DNA of 64,000 nucleotides from an uncultured Aquimarina sp. (GCA_947500505.1 CANMSL010000011.1:82178-146177); one strand, 5' to 3'; counted from the first letter of the stretch, positions 17,183-26,409 are shown. Translations and numbers: made by a program. Notes: a model not told the origin generated them from the letters alone.

Positions 17183-17540
17183 CTAATTTGAAACTAGTTG
17201 GTCCTTTTGATAAAATTCTAATAATTCTATTCTGTTTAAATTATCTATTTCAGTCAGAATTCATTTCTGCCTGGGGTCTGTTTGCTTTTTTCATTTCAAA
17301 AGCAATAAGGTTATCTTGTTCAATAATTTGTCCACGACTGTGAATTATCATATCGTAATTGATAATACTCTCGTTTAGTTCATCATCAAGTATTGTCTTT
17401 ATTCGATCTCCATAATTTCTGTTATATTTAGGGTTAACATAATAACTTGAAAAGTCAGAATTATTAATATTCTTACTTGAATAAATTGCCAATCGACCAT
17501 TAAGGTTCCTTTCCGCTATGCCATTTTGAATATTGACAAT
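17183..17540 (-). pseudogene. Remnant of a small PD-(D/E)XK-like nuclease-family gene
   Basis: The frame is open from 17540 to 17250 but lacks an ATG start (only a TTG at 17492). The peptide contains IAERNLNGRLAIY, VNPKYNRN, YDMIIHSRG and DNLIAFEMKK. This order (ER..hRLA.Y, D.EYNRN, D-I-x-H-x-RG, N-L-x-x-E-x-K-K) resembles a common family of small proteins with a PD-(D/E)XK nuclease core. After EMNSD the frame stops, but a shift to another frame continues as LTEIDNLNRIELLEFYQ to 17183. I read this as a gene that lost its start and suffered a frameshift. A short functional protein is less likely. Confidence 0.45.
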
Positions 17541-17734
17541 TTAACATTACAAACACGTTTCGCTTGACGCTTTAAATATTTCGATAAGCTGTTCTTCCAT
17601 TTCTAATTATAAACAATAGGTGATATAATTACTGTTATACCCATTTGTAATTATTTGTATATGTTATGATTTGTAACTAATTACTATATAAAGAAACATA
17701 AAATTCCTTATGATTCAAAAACAAGAAATCAGAT

Positions 17735-18994
17735 TTACTTTTTCTCTCTGTATAATTTATAATAATACCACGCAGCAATTCCACCAATACAAGAAAACAG
17801 GGCTAGCATCCAGAATACATATTGGTGACCCTGTATACCTGGAGCGTTGTCCAATAAATAGCCCATCGCAGGTCCGGCAAAGATATCTGGAGTGTAACCG
17901 ATTAAAGAAATCAATCCAACTGCTGTTCCTGTCAGTACCAATGGAATTTTTCCTCGTTGCATTACTGCAAAATATAAAGAACGGGCAGCATACACCCCAG
18001 TGGCTACGATTAATATTGATATAAAAAACAAGGTAGTGCCTGATGCTGTAATCCAGCCCAATGCAAATAATAACGCTCCAAAAAAGGAGATAATAAAACT
18101 AACTAACAACCAAAAAGTAGTTTGTGTACGATCGGCTAATACACCAATCAACACCCCAATGACAGGTCGTATAAATAGCAAAAAAGTACCCACCTGCGCA
18201 GATTTTACCTGATCATATAACATCACATCGGTAGCATAGAGCGAAAAAACGTCAGTGATTTTGTAGCCTACATAGGCACATAAAATAATGATCATCAATA
18301 ACCATACAGATGGTAATCGCAGTACTTGTGCAATTTGTGAGAAGGTAATTTTTTCTAAGATGATTTCTTGTTCGGTTTTTTGATCTAATTTCATAAAAAA
18401 CCATACTAGAATTCCAACCAGGCTTACAATACCAGATGATACTAGTATCACTTGTTTAAATGCTGCTCTGCTTTCTGAGAGGGTTGCCTCTGCAATTTCA
18501 GAAGTAATAAATAATGAAAAAATGAAGACACCCATCGCGCCAAATAGTGCTCCTACTAATCCGCGTCCCCCATCAAGAAACCCAAATGCTTTTCCCTGTG
18601 AGGTGGATCCGCCCCAAACTCGGGTAGCTTTGATCATCGGAGCCCAGAATAAAAAAATAGTGGTAAATCCCCAATATCCATATAATACTTGCAGTGTCGT
18701 GTATCCGGGAAATGTGGCATATACCAATCCGCCCAGAGCAGTCATCCATAATGCTACCGCAATCAATTTTCTAGGAGGAAATTTATCGGCTAAAGGGCCA
18801 CCAAAAAGATAGGATAGCAACGCGACAATTCCGTATACAGAAAAGCAAAGCCCTAACTGTAGATTATTCAGACCAAAGGCTTCGAGCACGGTTGGTCTAA
18901 AAACCCGGGCGAGTACAAAGGGAAGAATAAATACAGATTCTCCAGCCAAAATCAATAATACTAAAAAATACCAGGGCGCTTTTTTTTGATTCAT
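17735..18994 (-). CDS. Major facilitator superfamily transporter
   Basis: The 419-residue membrane protein has about 12 predicted spans in two halves and the MFS loop motif between spans 2 and 3 (GGPLADKFPPRK), with a weaker match in the second half (GVLADRTQ). A charged central loop (MKLDQKTEQEIILEKI) separates the halves. Substrate unknown; sugar, organic acid or drug export are all possible. A palindrome related to the nearby TetR operator overlaps its presumed promoter, so it may belong to that regulon as the exporter or importer of the ligand. Confidence 0.88.
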   Translation of the reverse strand: MNQKKAPWYFLVLLILAGESVFILPFVLARVFRPTVLEAFGLNNLQLGLCFSVYGIVALLSYLFGGPLADKFPPRKLIAVALWMTALGGLVYATFPGYTTLQVLYGYWGFTTIFLFWAPMIKATRVWGGSTSQGKAFGFLDGGRGLVGALFGAMGVFIFSLFITSEIAEATLSESRAAFKQVILVSSGIVSLVGILVWFFMKLDQKTEQEIILEKITFSQIAQVLRLPSVWLLMIIILCAYVGYKITDVFSLYATDVMLYDQVKSAQVGTFLLFIRPVIGVLIGVLADRTQTTFWLLVSFIISFFGALLFALGWITASGTTLFFISILIVATGVYAARSLYFAVMQRGKIPLVLTGTAVGLISLIGYTPDIFAGPAMGYLLDNAPGIQGHQYVFWMLALFSCIGGIAAWYYYKLYREKK

Positions 18995-19019
18995 ATGGTA
19001 GATGAGATTAGAATTTCAG

Positions 19020-19050
19020 ATGTAAGTGCTTACATATTTGCTTAAAGATA
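19020..19050 (-). promoter_or_regulatory. Promoter and candidate operator of the MFS gene
   Basis: TATCTTTA on the minus strand (19043-19050, near-match to the -7 element) precedes the inverted repeat atgtaag-ca-cttacat (19020-19035). The taagtg core recalls the operators at 15385 and 16070. Confidence 0.4.
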
Positions 19051-19127
19051 GTATTTGTAATTGTTATTACTGTACAGTGAGTGTTTCTATGTATCAGGAA
19101 TGTAGATTTCAACCTGCATTTCAATTG

Positions 19128-19212
19128 AACTTCGATAGCACTTCGACAAGCTCAGTGTGACACAGTATGACAAGGTTAGTTTTTTTGTCATTCCAGCGTG
19201 GGCTAGAATCTA
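19128..19212. repeat. Two probable dispersed intergenic repeats
   Basis: The first (19128-19171) contains cttcgacaagctcagtgtga. The second (19187-19212) contains attccagcgtgggctagaat, an imperfect hairpin. Both resemble short repeats I recall as widespread in intergenic DNA of Bacteroidota. The rest of the 18995-19310 gap shows nothing besides the MFS promoter. Confidence 0.35.
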
Positions 19213-19310
19213 AAGCAATAATAAGAAGTTCAAAAATGTTTCACTTGCATCGAATTCATAATTTCGAATAGATGATTGACATGAAGAAAGATAGCAGTTT
19301 ATCAATCCTG

Positions 19311-19787
19311 CTATAGAGATTCTTTTTTCAAATTCATTCTCATGCGAACCAGGTATTTTTCAAAACCTGCTTTTTCGTAAGCTCTAATAGCTCTTGGGTT
19401 TTGATCATACACATCCAGCTGTATTTCGTCAATGCTTTCTGCTACAAACCAATCTGATAGATAGCTAATGATTTGCTGGCTGATGCCTTTTCCTCTAAAG
19501 GCTTCCTTTACATACATAAAGCCTATATAGCCTAATTTTTCCTGTTTGAAATATTCTTTTCGATTTCTGATCTGGCCATAACCACTGCCAACAACTTCTC
19601 CGTCAACCTCTGCAACAACAACTTCTGTGTGATCGGATTTTATATATTCGCCAAGATCGTAGTAGCTTATTTTTTCTTCGGTTTTTAGCGTTGGATCCAT
19701 GGGTGTTTCTGCTTCTATGATTTTTTGTTCAAAATCCAGTAGTGTAGGTAGGTCTTCGAGAGTTGCTTTCCTAATGGTAGAATTCAT
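19311..19787 (-). CDS. GNAT-family N-acetyltransferase
   Basis: The 158-residue acetyl-CoA-dependent acyltransferase has an acceptor-side N-terminus (IRKATLEDLPTLLDFEQK), VVVAEVDGEVVGSGYGQI, the acetyl-CoA motif VKEAFRGKGISQQIISYL and a C-terminal VYDQNPRAIRAYEKAGFEKY. The substrate is unknown. The start at 19787 is chosen because the frame extension to 19931 runs through the pruA terminator and into pruA. It is separated from pruA by that strong hairpin. Confidence 0.88.
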   Translation of the reverse strand: MNSTIRKATLEDLPTLLDFEQKIIEAETPMDPTLKTEEKISYYDLGEYIKSDHTEVVVAEVDGEVVGSGYGQIRNRKEYFKQEKLGYIGFMYVKEAFRGKGISQQIISYLSDWFVAESIDEIQLDVYDQNPRAIRAYEKAGFEKYLVRMRMNLKKESL

Positions 19788-19811
19788 CTTATATAATTGT
19801 ATATGAAAAGT

Positions 19812-19840
19812 ATAAAAGCGCCATTTGGCGCTTTTATTAC
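19812..19840 (-). terminator. Intrinsic terminator of pruA
   Basis: A perfect stem aaaagcgcc / ggcgctttt with a 4-nt loop, 20 bases after the pruA stop. T-rich flanks occur on both strands. Confidence 0.75.
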
Positions 19841-19855
19841 TAAGTTTTATAAAAA

Positions 19856-21484
19856 TTATTCTCCTAAGAAAGGATATCTGTAATCTTCTGGAGTTACAAA
19901 TGTTTCTTTGATCGTTCTTGGTGATACCCAACGTAATAAATTCAGGTATGATCCAGCTTTATCATTCGTTCCTGATGCTCTGGCTCCGCCAAACGGTTGT
20001 TGTCCTACAACCGCACCTGTTGGTTTATCGTTGATATAGAAATTACCAGCTGCATTTTCTAACACTTTGGTAGCTTCAGCAGCAGCATATCTGTTTCTAG
20101 AGAATATAGCTCCTGTTAGTGCATATTCACTAGTCTGATCTACCAGAGCTAATGTTTCCTCCCATTTATCATCATCATATACATAGATAGTAATTACAGG
20201 TCCAAAAAGCTCCGTACACATCGTGGTGTATTTTGGATCTTCTGCAAGGATAACGGTTGGTTCGATAAAGTATCCTTTGGATTTATCGTAACCACCACCA
20301 GCTATGATGGTTGCTCCTTTATCTTCTTTTGCCTGATCAATATACTTAGCAAGCTTATCAAAAGAACCTTCGTGAATTACGGCAGTAATAAAGTTACCCA
20401 TATCTTCCGGCGACCCCATTTTAAAAGATTTGATATCTGCTTTTAAGAATTTCTCAACATCAGCCCATAAGCTTTTAGGAATATACGCTCTGGATGCAGC
20501 GCTACATTTTTGTCCTTGGAATTCGAATGCTCCACGAGAAATCCCTGTAGCTACTTGCTTGGCATTTGCACTTGGATGTGCTACAATAAAATCTTTTCCA
20601 CCTGTTTCACCTACGATTCTTGGGTACGTTTTATAGTTATGAATATTGGTTCCGATTTTAGCCCAGATATCTTTGAATACATGAGTACTACCGGTAAAGT
20701 GAATCCCTGCAAAATCTGGACTTGCTAATACGGTATCTGTAATCATCACCGGATCTCCATACACTACATTAATAACGCCATCGGGTACTCCTGCTTCTTT
20801 GAAAATATCTACAATCACTTTTGCAGAATAGATTTGGCTATCACTTGGTTTCCAAACTACTGTGTTCCCCATTAAAGCAGCACTCGCAGGTAAATTTCCG
20901 GCGATTGCAGTAAAGTTAAACGGAGTGATCGCATAAATAAATCCTTCCAGCGGTCTGTATTCTAACCGGTTCCACGCACCCGAAGTAGAATCTGGTTGAT
21001 CTTCATAGATTTGAGTCATAAATTCTACATTAAAACGTAGGAAATCTATAAACTCACAAGCAGCATCAATTTCTGCCTGGAAAATATTCTTAGATTGCGC
21101 TAACATAGTAGCAGCATTGATCTTGGCTCTATAAGGTCCAGCGATTAATTCTGCAGCTCTTAAGAAGATAGCAGCACGTTGTTCCCATGCTAAATCTGCC
21201 CATTTTTTGCGTGCTTCGATAGCAGTATCAATAGCTTTTTGAATATGTTGTTTTTCAGCTCTGTGATAGGTTCCTAATTGATGTTTATGGTCGTGAGGAG
21301 GTGACATTGTTCCCGTATCTCCAGTTCTGATTTCTTCCCCATCGATATAAAGAGGTACATCTACAGATGAATTGTACATCGACTTATATGTTGCCAGAAC
21401 TTCTTCTCTTTCAGGAGTCCCCGGAGCATATGATTTTACAGGCTCATTTATAGCTGTTGGAACTTGAAAAAAACCTTTTCCCAT
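19856..21484 (-). CDS. pruA: L-glutamate gamma-semialdehyde (1-pyrroline-5-carboxylate) dehydrogenase
   Basis: This enzyme oxidises glutamate 5-semialdehyde to glutamate with NAD+, the second step of proline degradation. At 542 residues it matches the monofunctional, mitochondrial-type P5C dehydrogenases (the N-terminal FQVPTAINEPVKSYAPGTPE is typical). The active-site Cys327 lies in FEFQGQKCSAASR and Glu293 in ETGGKD; GSTHVFKDIW and the C-terminal TGAVVGQQPFGGARASGTND are also present. No proline dehydrogenase gene is adjacent. A TAnnTTTG element stands 53 bases upstream. Confidence 0.95.
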   Translation of the reverse strand: MGKGFFQVPTAINEPVKSYAPGTPEREEVLATYKSMYNSSVDVPLYIDGEEIRTGDTGTMSPPHDHKHQLGTYHRAEKQHIQKAIDTAIEARKKWADLAWEQRAAIFLRAAELIAGPYRAKINAATMLAQSKNIFQAEIDAACEFIDFLRFNVEFMTQIYEDQPDSTSGAWNRLEYRPLEGFIYAITPFNFTAIAGNLPASAALMGNTVVWKPSDSQIYSAKVIVDIFKEAGVPDGVINVVYGDPVMITDTVLASPDFAGIHFTGSTHVFKDIWAKIGTNIHNYKTYPRIVGETGGKDFIVAHPSANAKQVATGISRGAFEFQGQKCSAASRAYIPKSLWADVEKFLKADIKSFKMGSPEDMGNFITAVIHEGSFDKLAKYIDQAKEDKGATIIAGGGYDKSKGYFIEPTVILAEDPKYTTMCTELFGPVITIYVYDDDKWEETLALVDQTSEYALTGAIFSRNRYAAAEATKVLENAAGNFYINDKPTGAVVGQQPFGGARASGTNDKAGSYLNLLRWVSPRTIKETFVTPEDYRYPFLGE

Positions 21485-21536
21485 GATATTGTATATTAGT
21501 TTTAATTAGTAAGATGTGTTAGAATATATAAAGCGG

Positions 21537-21544
21537 CAAAGATA
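21537..21544 (-). promoter_or_regulatory. TAnnTTTG promoter element of pruA
   Basis: The minus strand reads TATCTTTG, predicting a leader of about 48 nt. Confidence 0.55.
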
Positions 21545-21644
21545 GGAAATTATGAAGGGTAATATTGAATTTAACCTTTTATAAACATGAATACTATGTA
21601 TTTTTTTTTGTAAGTTGTGCGATAATTATCCGACCTAAATATCT

Positions 21645-22361
21645 ATGTGTACAGTAACTCTAGTCCCCACGCAAGAAAATAGTTTTATATTGACCTCTAA
21701 TCGGGATGAGGCAATAAATCGAAAAACCTTACTTCCTGAATTTTATCAGATTAATAATACGCGCATGTTGTTTCCTAAAGATGCCGTGGCCGGGGGAACC
21801 TGGATCGGACTTAGTGATAAAAATACCATGATTTGTTTGCTTAATGGTGGTTTTGAAACTCATGAAAGATTGGTGTCTTATAGACAAAGTAGAGGAGTAG
21901 TGGTAAAAGATTTACTGGGTTCAGATGATTTGAAAAATTCAATTTTATTGTATGATTACAAAGGAATTGAACCTTTTACAATAGTGGCTGCCAGTTGGCA
22001 GTCGAATCTTGAATTTTTCGAATTGGTATGGAATGGAAAAGAAAAGCATTTCAGAACCCTGAAAAAAGAAATACACATTTGGTCTTCTTCTACTTTATAT
22101 ACTCCTAAAATGAAAAAAACAAGAGAAGACTGGTTGGAAGCATTTGAACGGCAAAATGTACTTACATCTGATACACTTTTGGATTTTCATAAGAATGCGG
22201 GAGTTGGAGATAAAGATGTGGATTTACAAATTGACAGAGGTTTTCTAAAAACCAGAAGCATTACTCAGGTTGTTAAAAATGTTGAAGAGCTAACGATGCG
22301 TTATGAAAATCTTCAGAATAAAGAAGTGAATACTGTTGCTTTTGAAGGTATTACTGCATAG
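21645..22361 (+). CDS. NRDE (TANGO2)-family protein
   Basis: The protein starts with the conserved Cys2 (MCTVTLVP) and carries SNRDEA, the motif naming the family, then GGTWIGLSDK and LLNGG. The N-terminal Cys resembles that of Ntn-type hydrolases. The eukaryotic relative TANGO2 has been linked to heme trafficking, but the bacterial role is unsettled. Length 238 residues. It is followed 44 bases later by a gene on the same strand and may be co-transcribed. Confidence 0.85.
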   Translation: MCTVTLVPTQENSFILTSNRDEAINRKTLLPEFYQINNTRMLFPKDAVAGGTWIGLSDKNTMICLLNGGFETHERLVSYRQSRGVVVKDLLGSDDLKNSILLYDYKGIEPFTIVAASWQSNLEFFELVWNGKEKHFRTLKKEIHIWSSSTLYTPKMKKTREDWLEAFERQNVLTSDTLLDFHKNAGVGDKDVDLQIDRGFLKTRSITQVVKNVEELTMRYENLQNKEVNTVAFEGITA

Positions 22362-22405
22362 TTGCTACAGGTTTTGGAAATAAGTATAATTAAAATTTTA
22401 AACGT

Positions 22406-23419
22406 GTGATGAATTACACGGGCAAAATAATTTCTCTCGCCTTTCCGGATACTTTTGTTCGTTTCTCTGACGAAGAAAAAAAATCCACTGGGTTATTACA
22501 ATTCTTCGGACTAGGTAAGAACGGAATCATCAAAGCTGGTCACGCTGCCTTTGTGCTTATTGAAAATAAGACTGGTATTGCGGAGTATTATGATTTTGGA
22601 AGATATATAACTCCTCCGGGAAAAGGAAGGGTTCGAAGCGCTGTTACGGATGTAGAGCTGGAAATACCTTTTAAAGCAACTTTTACGCAGGAAGGTAAAT
22701 TAGGTAATATAGATCAATTTCTGTTATGGTTAGAAGCACATCCGGAGAAAACCCACGGCAGTGGACGTTTAGTAGCCTCTGTATGTGACTATATATACTA
22801 TGATAAGGCAAAAACTTATGTTCTGGGAACTCAAGAGAAAGGAAGTATTCCGTATTCAACTTTTAGAAAAGAGGGAAGTAATTGCTCTCGGATCGTTACG
22901 GACACGATTTTAAATAGTACAGATAAATCTAGGATCAGAACACCCTTATTACGTAATAAATTATTTACTCCAAGCCCTCTGGGTAATGTAGAGAAAGGCT
23001 CTATGGAGAATCCGATATATCAAGTGGAAAACGGTGTTTTAGTAGAATATCCAAATTCTGTTTTTAAAGAAAATCTTACCAATTATTTTGATAAAAAGAT
23101 TCCAAATGTAGTAAGAGAAAAAAAAATAGTGTTGCCTGATTTTTTGAAAGATGCTGATTTTCTTTCTGGAATAGGAAGTGGAGCATATTTTGTATTAAAA
23201 AAATCTTCTCAAGAGGCTTTGTACGAAATTATGAGATTTACAGATTTTGGAGATATGGATTTTAGAGGTGTTTTTAAGACAAAGTCAATATTTTTTTATG
23301 ATCAGGAATATAAGTTTGTTTATGACTCGAATTGTAAGTATTGTCATATAGAACAAGCAGGAAAAAGAATACGATTTGATCTGGTAAAGCGACTTAATTT
23401 AGAGCAAATGGTGCACTAA
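22406..23419 (+). CDS. Conserved protein with possible papain-like amidase core (DUF6695-like)
   Basis: The 337-residue protein has no signal peptide. I recall similar Flavobacteriia proteins under DUF6695, but this is from memory. A His in KAGHAAFVLIEN (His46) and a Cys in EGSNCSRIVTDTI (Cys160) are placed like the catalytic pair of permuted NlpC/P60 papain-fold enzymes, with GRYITPPGKGRVR between them. This function is inference. The 3' end overlaps the convergent apaG gene by 26 bases, so there is no room for a separate terminator. Confidence 0.65.
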   Translation: MMNYTGKIISLAFPDTFVRFSDEEKKSTGLLQFFGLGKNGIIKAGHAAFVLIENKTGIAEYYDFGRYITPPGKGRVRSAVTDVELEIPFKATFTQEGKLGNIDQFLLWLEAHPEKTHGSGRLVASVCDYIYYDKAKTYVLGTQEKGSIPYSTFRKEGSNCSRIVTDTILNSTDKSRIRTPLLRNKLFTPSPLGNVEKGSMENPIYQVENGVLVEYPNSVFKENLTNYFDKKIPNVVREKKIVLPDFLKDADFLSGIGSGAYFVLKKSSQEALYEIMRFTDFGDMDFRGVFKTKSIFFYDQEYKFVYDSNCKYCHIEQAGKRIRFDLVKRLNLEQMVH

Positions 23420-23780
23420 GTTTAAAGCTGGGAATTACAACTTTAAACTTTCTGGTAGATGTGAAATTTACCATATTATAATACCCCTTCATAGCTCCAA
23501 ATGGAGAACTAAGTAGACATCCACTGTTGTAAGTGTGTGATTCTCCAGGCTTCAATACAGGTTTTTTTCCGATTACACCTTCTCCTTCAACAATTTCTTT
23601 ATTACTTAATGCGTCCTTAATCTCCCAAAAACGTGAAGTAAGTTGTACCGAATCTTTACTTTGGTTTTCTATAGTAATGCGATATCCGAAGGCAAAATGA
23701 ATCTTGTAGTTCTTAAAGAACGTGCCTTCGAAGGTGGTGTCCACTGAAATTTTTATACCGCTGGTTACTTGTTCAACCAT
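23394..23780 (-). CDS. apaG: ApaG-domain protein
   Basis: The 128-residue single-domain protein has an FN3-like fold and is annotated in enterobacteria as associated with Co2+/Mg2+ efflux; its true role is unclear. Motifs are FAFGYRITIENQS, VQLTSRFWEIKDA, GEGVIGKKPVLKPGESHTY and SSPFGAMKGYY. It is one base downstream of the DUF3667 gene, so the two form an operon. Its end overlaps the opposite-strand gene at 22406-23419. Confidence 0.93.
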   Translation of the reverse strand: MVEQVTSGIKISVDTTFEGTFFKNYKIHFAFGYRITIENQSKDSVQLTSRFWEIKDALSNKEIVEGEGVIGKKPVLKPGESHTYNSGCLLSSPFGAMKGYYNMVNFTSTRKFKVVIPSFKLSAPFALN

Positions 23781-23781
23781 A

Positions 23782-24840
23782 TTAAAATATAAACAAGGAT
23801 CCTATTATTGTAATAAAAGATCCGATTGATGCTAAGATAAAAAATAAAATGTTCACTAACAGAAATTTAACAATAGTTTTAGCCCTTCGTTGCTGATAGA
23901 ATTTTCGCATTGCTTTATACAAATAGAAGAGAAAAACAAGCATTGCAATACTGGATGCGATTTCGCTATTTGTTATTTGATCAATCAAAAATGTGGTTCC
24001 GAATAAAATAAAAAACATCGTTTGCGTATGAAAAATAAAAACCAAGTGCTCCATATAATTAAAAGGCTTTCTTATATATAATAGCCACATCGTAAGGGCA
24101 AAGAATGGAAGAAAGAAAAATATAATGAATGGAAGTTTGTTAAAAACAAAGATGACTAAATCCATAGGGTTGTCACTCAAATTCTTTGTTTTCATGCTTC
24201 TGGTGTATAAGTATTTTGTGTACCAGTTTTGTTTGTGTTTCAGACTGTCCAAAGCAACTGCAGCTATTGTCTCTCCAGTTTTATTATAATGAGTTTTATA
24301 GGTTTTCCAACGTTTATTTATCGCCGTAAAAGTGCTCATAGTGTCTAATTGAGCTTCTGTAAAATATATTTCTTCAGTCAATTTTTTAGGCGTGGCGATA
24401 GTATCTGTTGATTTAGTATCCGAGCTATTGGTTTTGATCTCTAAAAACTTTGAATTATTATTTTCCTTTTTTTGATCGTTATTAAACTGAAGAGCCATTT
24501 GATGAAAATCGATAAATAGTCCGTTAATAATAAAGAATAAGATGGAAACACTTAGGTAAAACCTAAAGGGATTGGCGTATTTTATTCGTTTTCCTTCTAT
24601 ATACTCTTTAGAAATCTTTCCAGGTTTAAATAAGAGAGCCACAATCGTATGCCTTAGTCTGGAGTCGTAAGAGAACAGGCTTGCGAAAAATTCATTAAAA
24701 AAATCTTTTAGAGATAGTTTTTTAGTCGTATTAATTTGACCACAATTATGGCAATAACGATCAATAATATCCAAAGGCACTTTGCAATTTAAGCATTGGT
24801 TTCCCCTGTATTTTTTAAGAAATCTCCCCTTTTCTTTCAT
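23782..24840 (-). CDS. DUF3667 membrane protein with N-terminal zinc ribbon
   Basis: The 352 residues begin with CLNC and CHNCGQ, a four-Cys zinc ribbon, then the DUF3667 signature LKDFFNEFFASLFSYDSRL and FKPGKISKEYIEGKRIKYANPFRFYLS. About five membrane spans follow, interrupted by a polar segment (residues about 115-205). Function unknown; the family is widespread in Bacteroidota. Translationally close to apaG. Confidence 0.85.
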   Translation of the reverse strand: MKEKGRFLKKYRGNQCLNCKVPLDIIDRYCHNCGQINTTKKLSLKDFFNEFFASLFSYDSRLRHTIVALLFKPGKISKEYIEGKRIKYANPFRFYLSVSILFFIINGLFIDFHQMALQFNNDQKKENNNSKFLEIKTNSSDTKSTDTIATPKKLTEEIYFTEAQLDTMSTFTAINKRWKTYKTHYNKTGETIAAVALDSLKHKQNWYTKYLYTRSMKTKNLSDNPMDLVIFVFNKLPFIIFFFLPFFALTMWLLYIRKPFNYMEHLVFIFHTQTMFFILFGTTFLIDQITNSEIASSIAMLVFLFYLYKAMRKFYQQRRAKTIVKFLLVNILFFILASIGSFITIIGSLFIF

Positions 24841-24951
24841 TTCTGGTTGATCATTGGTGTCAGTTGACTAAAGTAATAGTATTCCGTTATAAAAAAAATA
24901 GATTAGTATCGATAAGGCTATAGGTAGAACTAAAAACGTGTAAAATAATTT

Positions 24952-26220
24952 TTAATTGGTAATATTTCTGGAGTTTCCAACACCTCTGCCAATAGCTCGG
25001 TCATATCTGGCTGTCGGAGCTCGATAATAAGGGATGACTAAATACTCGTTTTCTGTTTCATCAAAATTACCGCTAATAAAACCCGGATCAATTGTTCCAT
25101 CAGGTCTTACTAATACATATTTATAATTATAAAACCCCTGTTTAAACAATCTTTTTGTAGTATAAATAGCATTTTCTTTATCGTAAGTAAGGCGTGTAGA
25201 TGTATCTGTAACATAGTTATTGAAGTTACCATAAATGTGCAACTCACCATCATTAAGTGGTTCGTAACATTCAAGAGAAAAGTGCATCCATACATAATCT
25301 GCCTCAGTATTGCTGTTTTCTGCTCTTAAATTTCTAATCACAAAATTACCATTGATATCCGGGTAATATGTATAAATTCTATTAGCTCTTACAATATCTG
25401 TATAAAGATGATTATTGTAGATTTCCTGAAGATCAATAGCTCTGATATTAGCAGTGGGTGATCTTACTTCTTTATTGTCAAAGAAAAGATATTCATTACT
25501 ACCCCAAAAACTGGACTCTACATCATATTTATATATTAAACTATTTGCAATAGTAAACTGCGGGACAAGATCAGTAATAGCATTCTTTAGATCATTATTT
25601 TGTATAACCATCGTCTTTACATTACGTTCTGGGTTTTTTAGAATTTCGTTTGGTGAACTGATTTCAAACTGCACAGATTGTTTAGAGTCAATGTATTTAA
25701 GGTCTCTGGATCGTTTGGTGTATACTTTTACATTAGACAAATTTTCATAAACTATGAATTTTCGTGAAAATACAATTTCGCTGTCATCATCATAGATTTC
25801 TATCATATAATTGCCACTTACCCGTAAGCCTCGGGTATCCTCATTAGGTATTCTAAGTGTGTAATGGCTATACATCTGCAGTGTATTAAAAGAATTTTCA
25901 TAAGTTACAATTCTGATATCATCAAAACCGTTCAGGTATTCATTCTTGTATAAAACCGAAGGTGTCCAATCAAAATTATAATGGGTGATTTTATAATAAT
26001 AATCTACTTCATCACCATTAATATCATCAAATCGAATCATCAGGGGATCTCCCAGTTTGATAATAGGTGTTCCTGAGAATTCATCATTGCCAAACAACTG
26101 TATCGTTTTGATAAAATCGGGAGGGTGAATCTCTTCTACGGGTGATTGTGCTTCAATGCAAGACAAGAAACTGCTGAAAAATGTTAAAATTAATAGAACT
26201 TGTTTAAGTTTTTGCGACAT
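24952..26220 (-). CDS. Type IX secretion Plug protein (DUF5103)
   Basis: The protein of about 422 residues has a signal peptide (start at MSQKLKQVLLILTFF, 26220; the in-frame extension to 26253 would bury it). It contains the DUF5103 features TIQLFGNDEFSGTPIIKLGD, YYYKITHYNFDWTPS, YLNGFDDIRI, FRKF-like FSRKFIVYE and GELHIYGNFNNY. In the SprA structure, a protein of this family blocks the periplasmic side of the translocon pore. A Cys near the signal peptide (FLSCIEAQ) is not a clean lipobox. The gene stands alone, divergent from the nqr operon. Confidence 0.85.
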   Translation of the reverse strand: MSQKLKQVLLILTFFSSFLSCIEAQSPVEEIHPPDFIKTIQLFGNDEFSGTPIIKLGDPLMIRFDDINGDEVDYYYKITHYNFDWTPSVLYKNEYLNGFDDIRIVTYENSFNTLQMYSHYTLRIPNEDTRGLRVSGNYMIEIYDDDSEIVFSRKFIVYENLSNVKVYTKRSRDLKYIDSKQSVQFEISSPNEILKNPERNVKTMVIQNNDLKNAITDLVPQFTIANSLIYKYDVESSFWGSNEYLFFDNKEVRSPTANIRAIDLQEIYNNHLYTDIVRANRIYTYYPDINGNFVIRNLRAENSNTEADYVWMHFSLECYEPLNDGELHIYGNFNNYVTDTSTRLTYDKENAIYTTKRLFKQGFYNYKYVLVRPDGTIDPGFISGNFDETENEYLVIPYYRAPTARYDRAIGRGVGNSRNITN

Positions 26221-26365
26221 TAATCTAGTTATTAATTGTGTAAAGATAAACAAAATCTATGCCCGAATCAGATCATCTTGTATTAAGCATTAAAATCTAC
26301 TATTTAGAATTATTATAAATAATATCTTATCATAGAAGCAGCTTTCACTTACGTGTTTTAATTAG

Positions 26366-26373
26366 TAAATTTG
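26366..26373 (+). promoter_or_regulatory. TAnnTTTG promoter element of the nqr operon
   Basis: TAAATTTG ends 37 bases before the nqrA start, with a TTT 20 bases upstream instead of TTG. Confidence 0.55.
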
Positions 26374-26409
26374 CAGGATTTTTTTAGTTAATTAACATAG
26401 ACTACAAAT

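Noticed and set aside
19788..19931. Longer N-terminus of the acetyltransferase
   Set aside because: It would read through the pruA terminator hairpin and into the pruA coding region.
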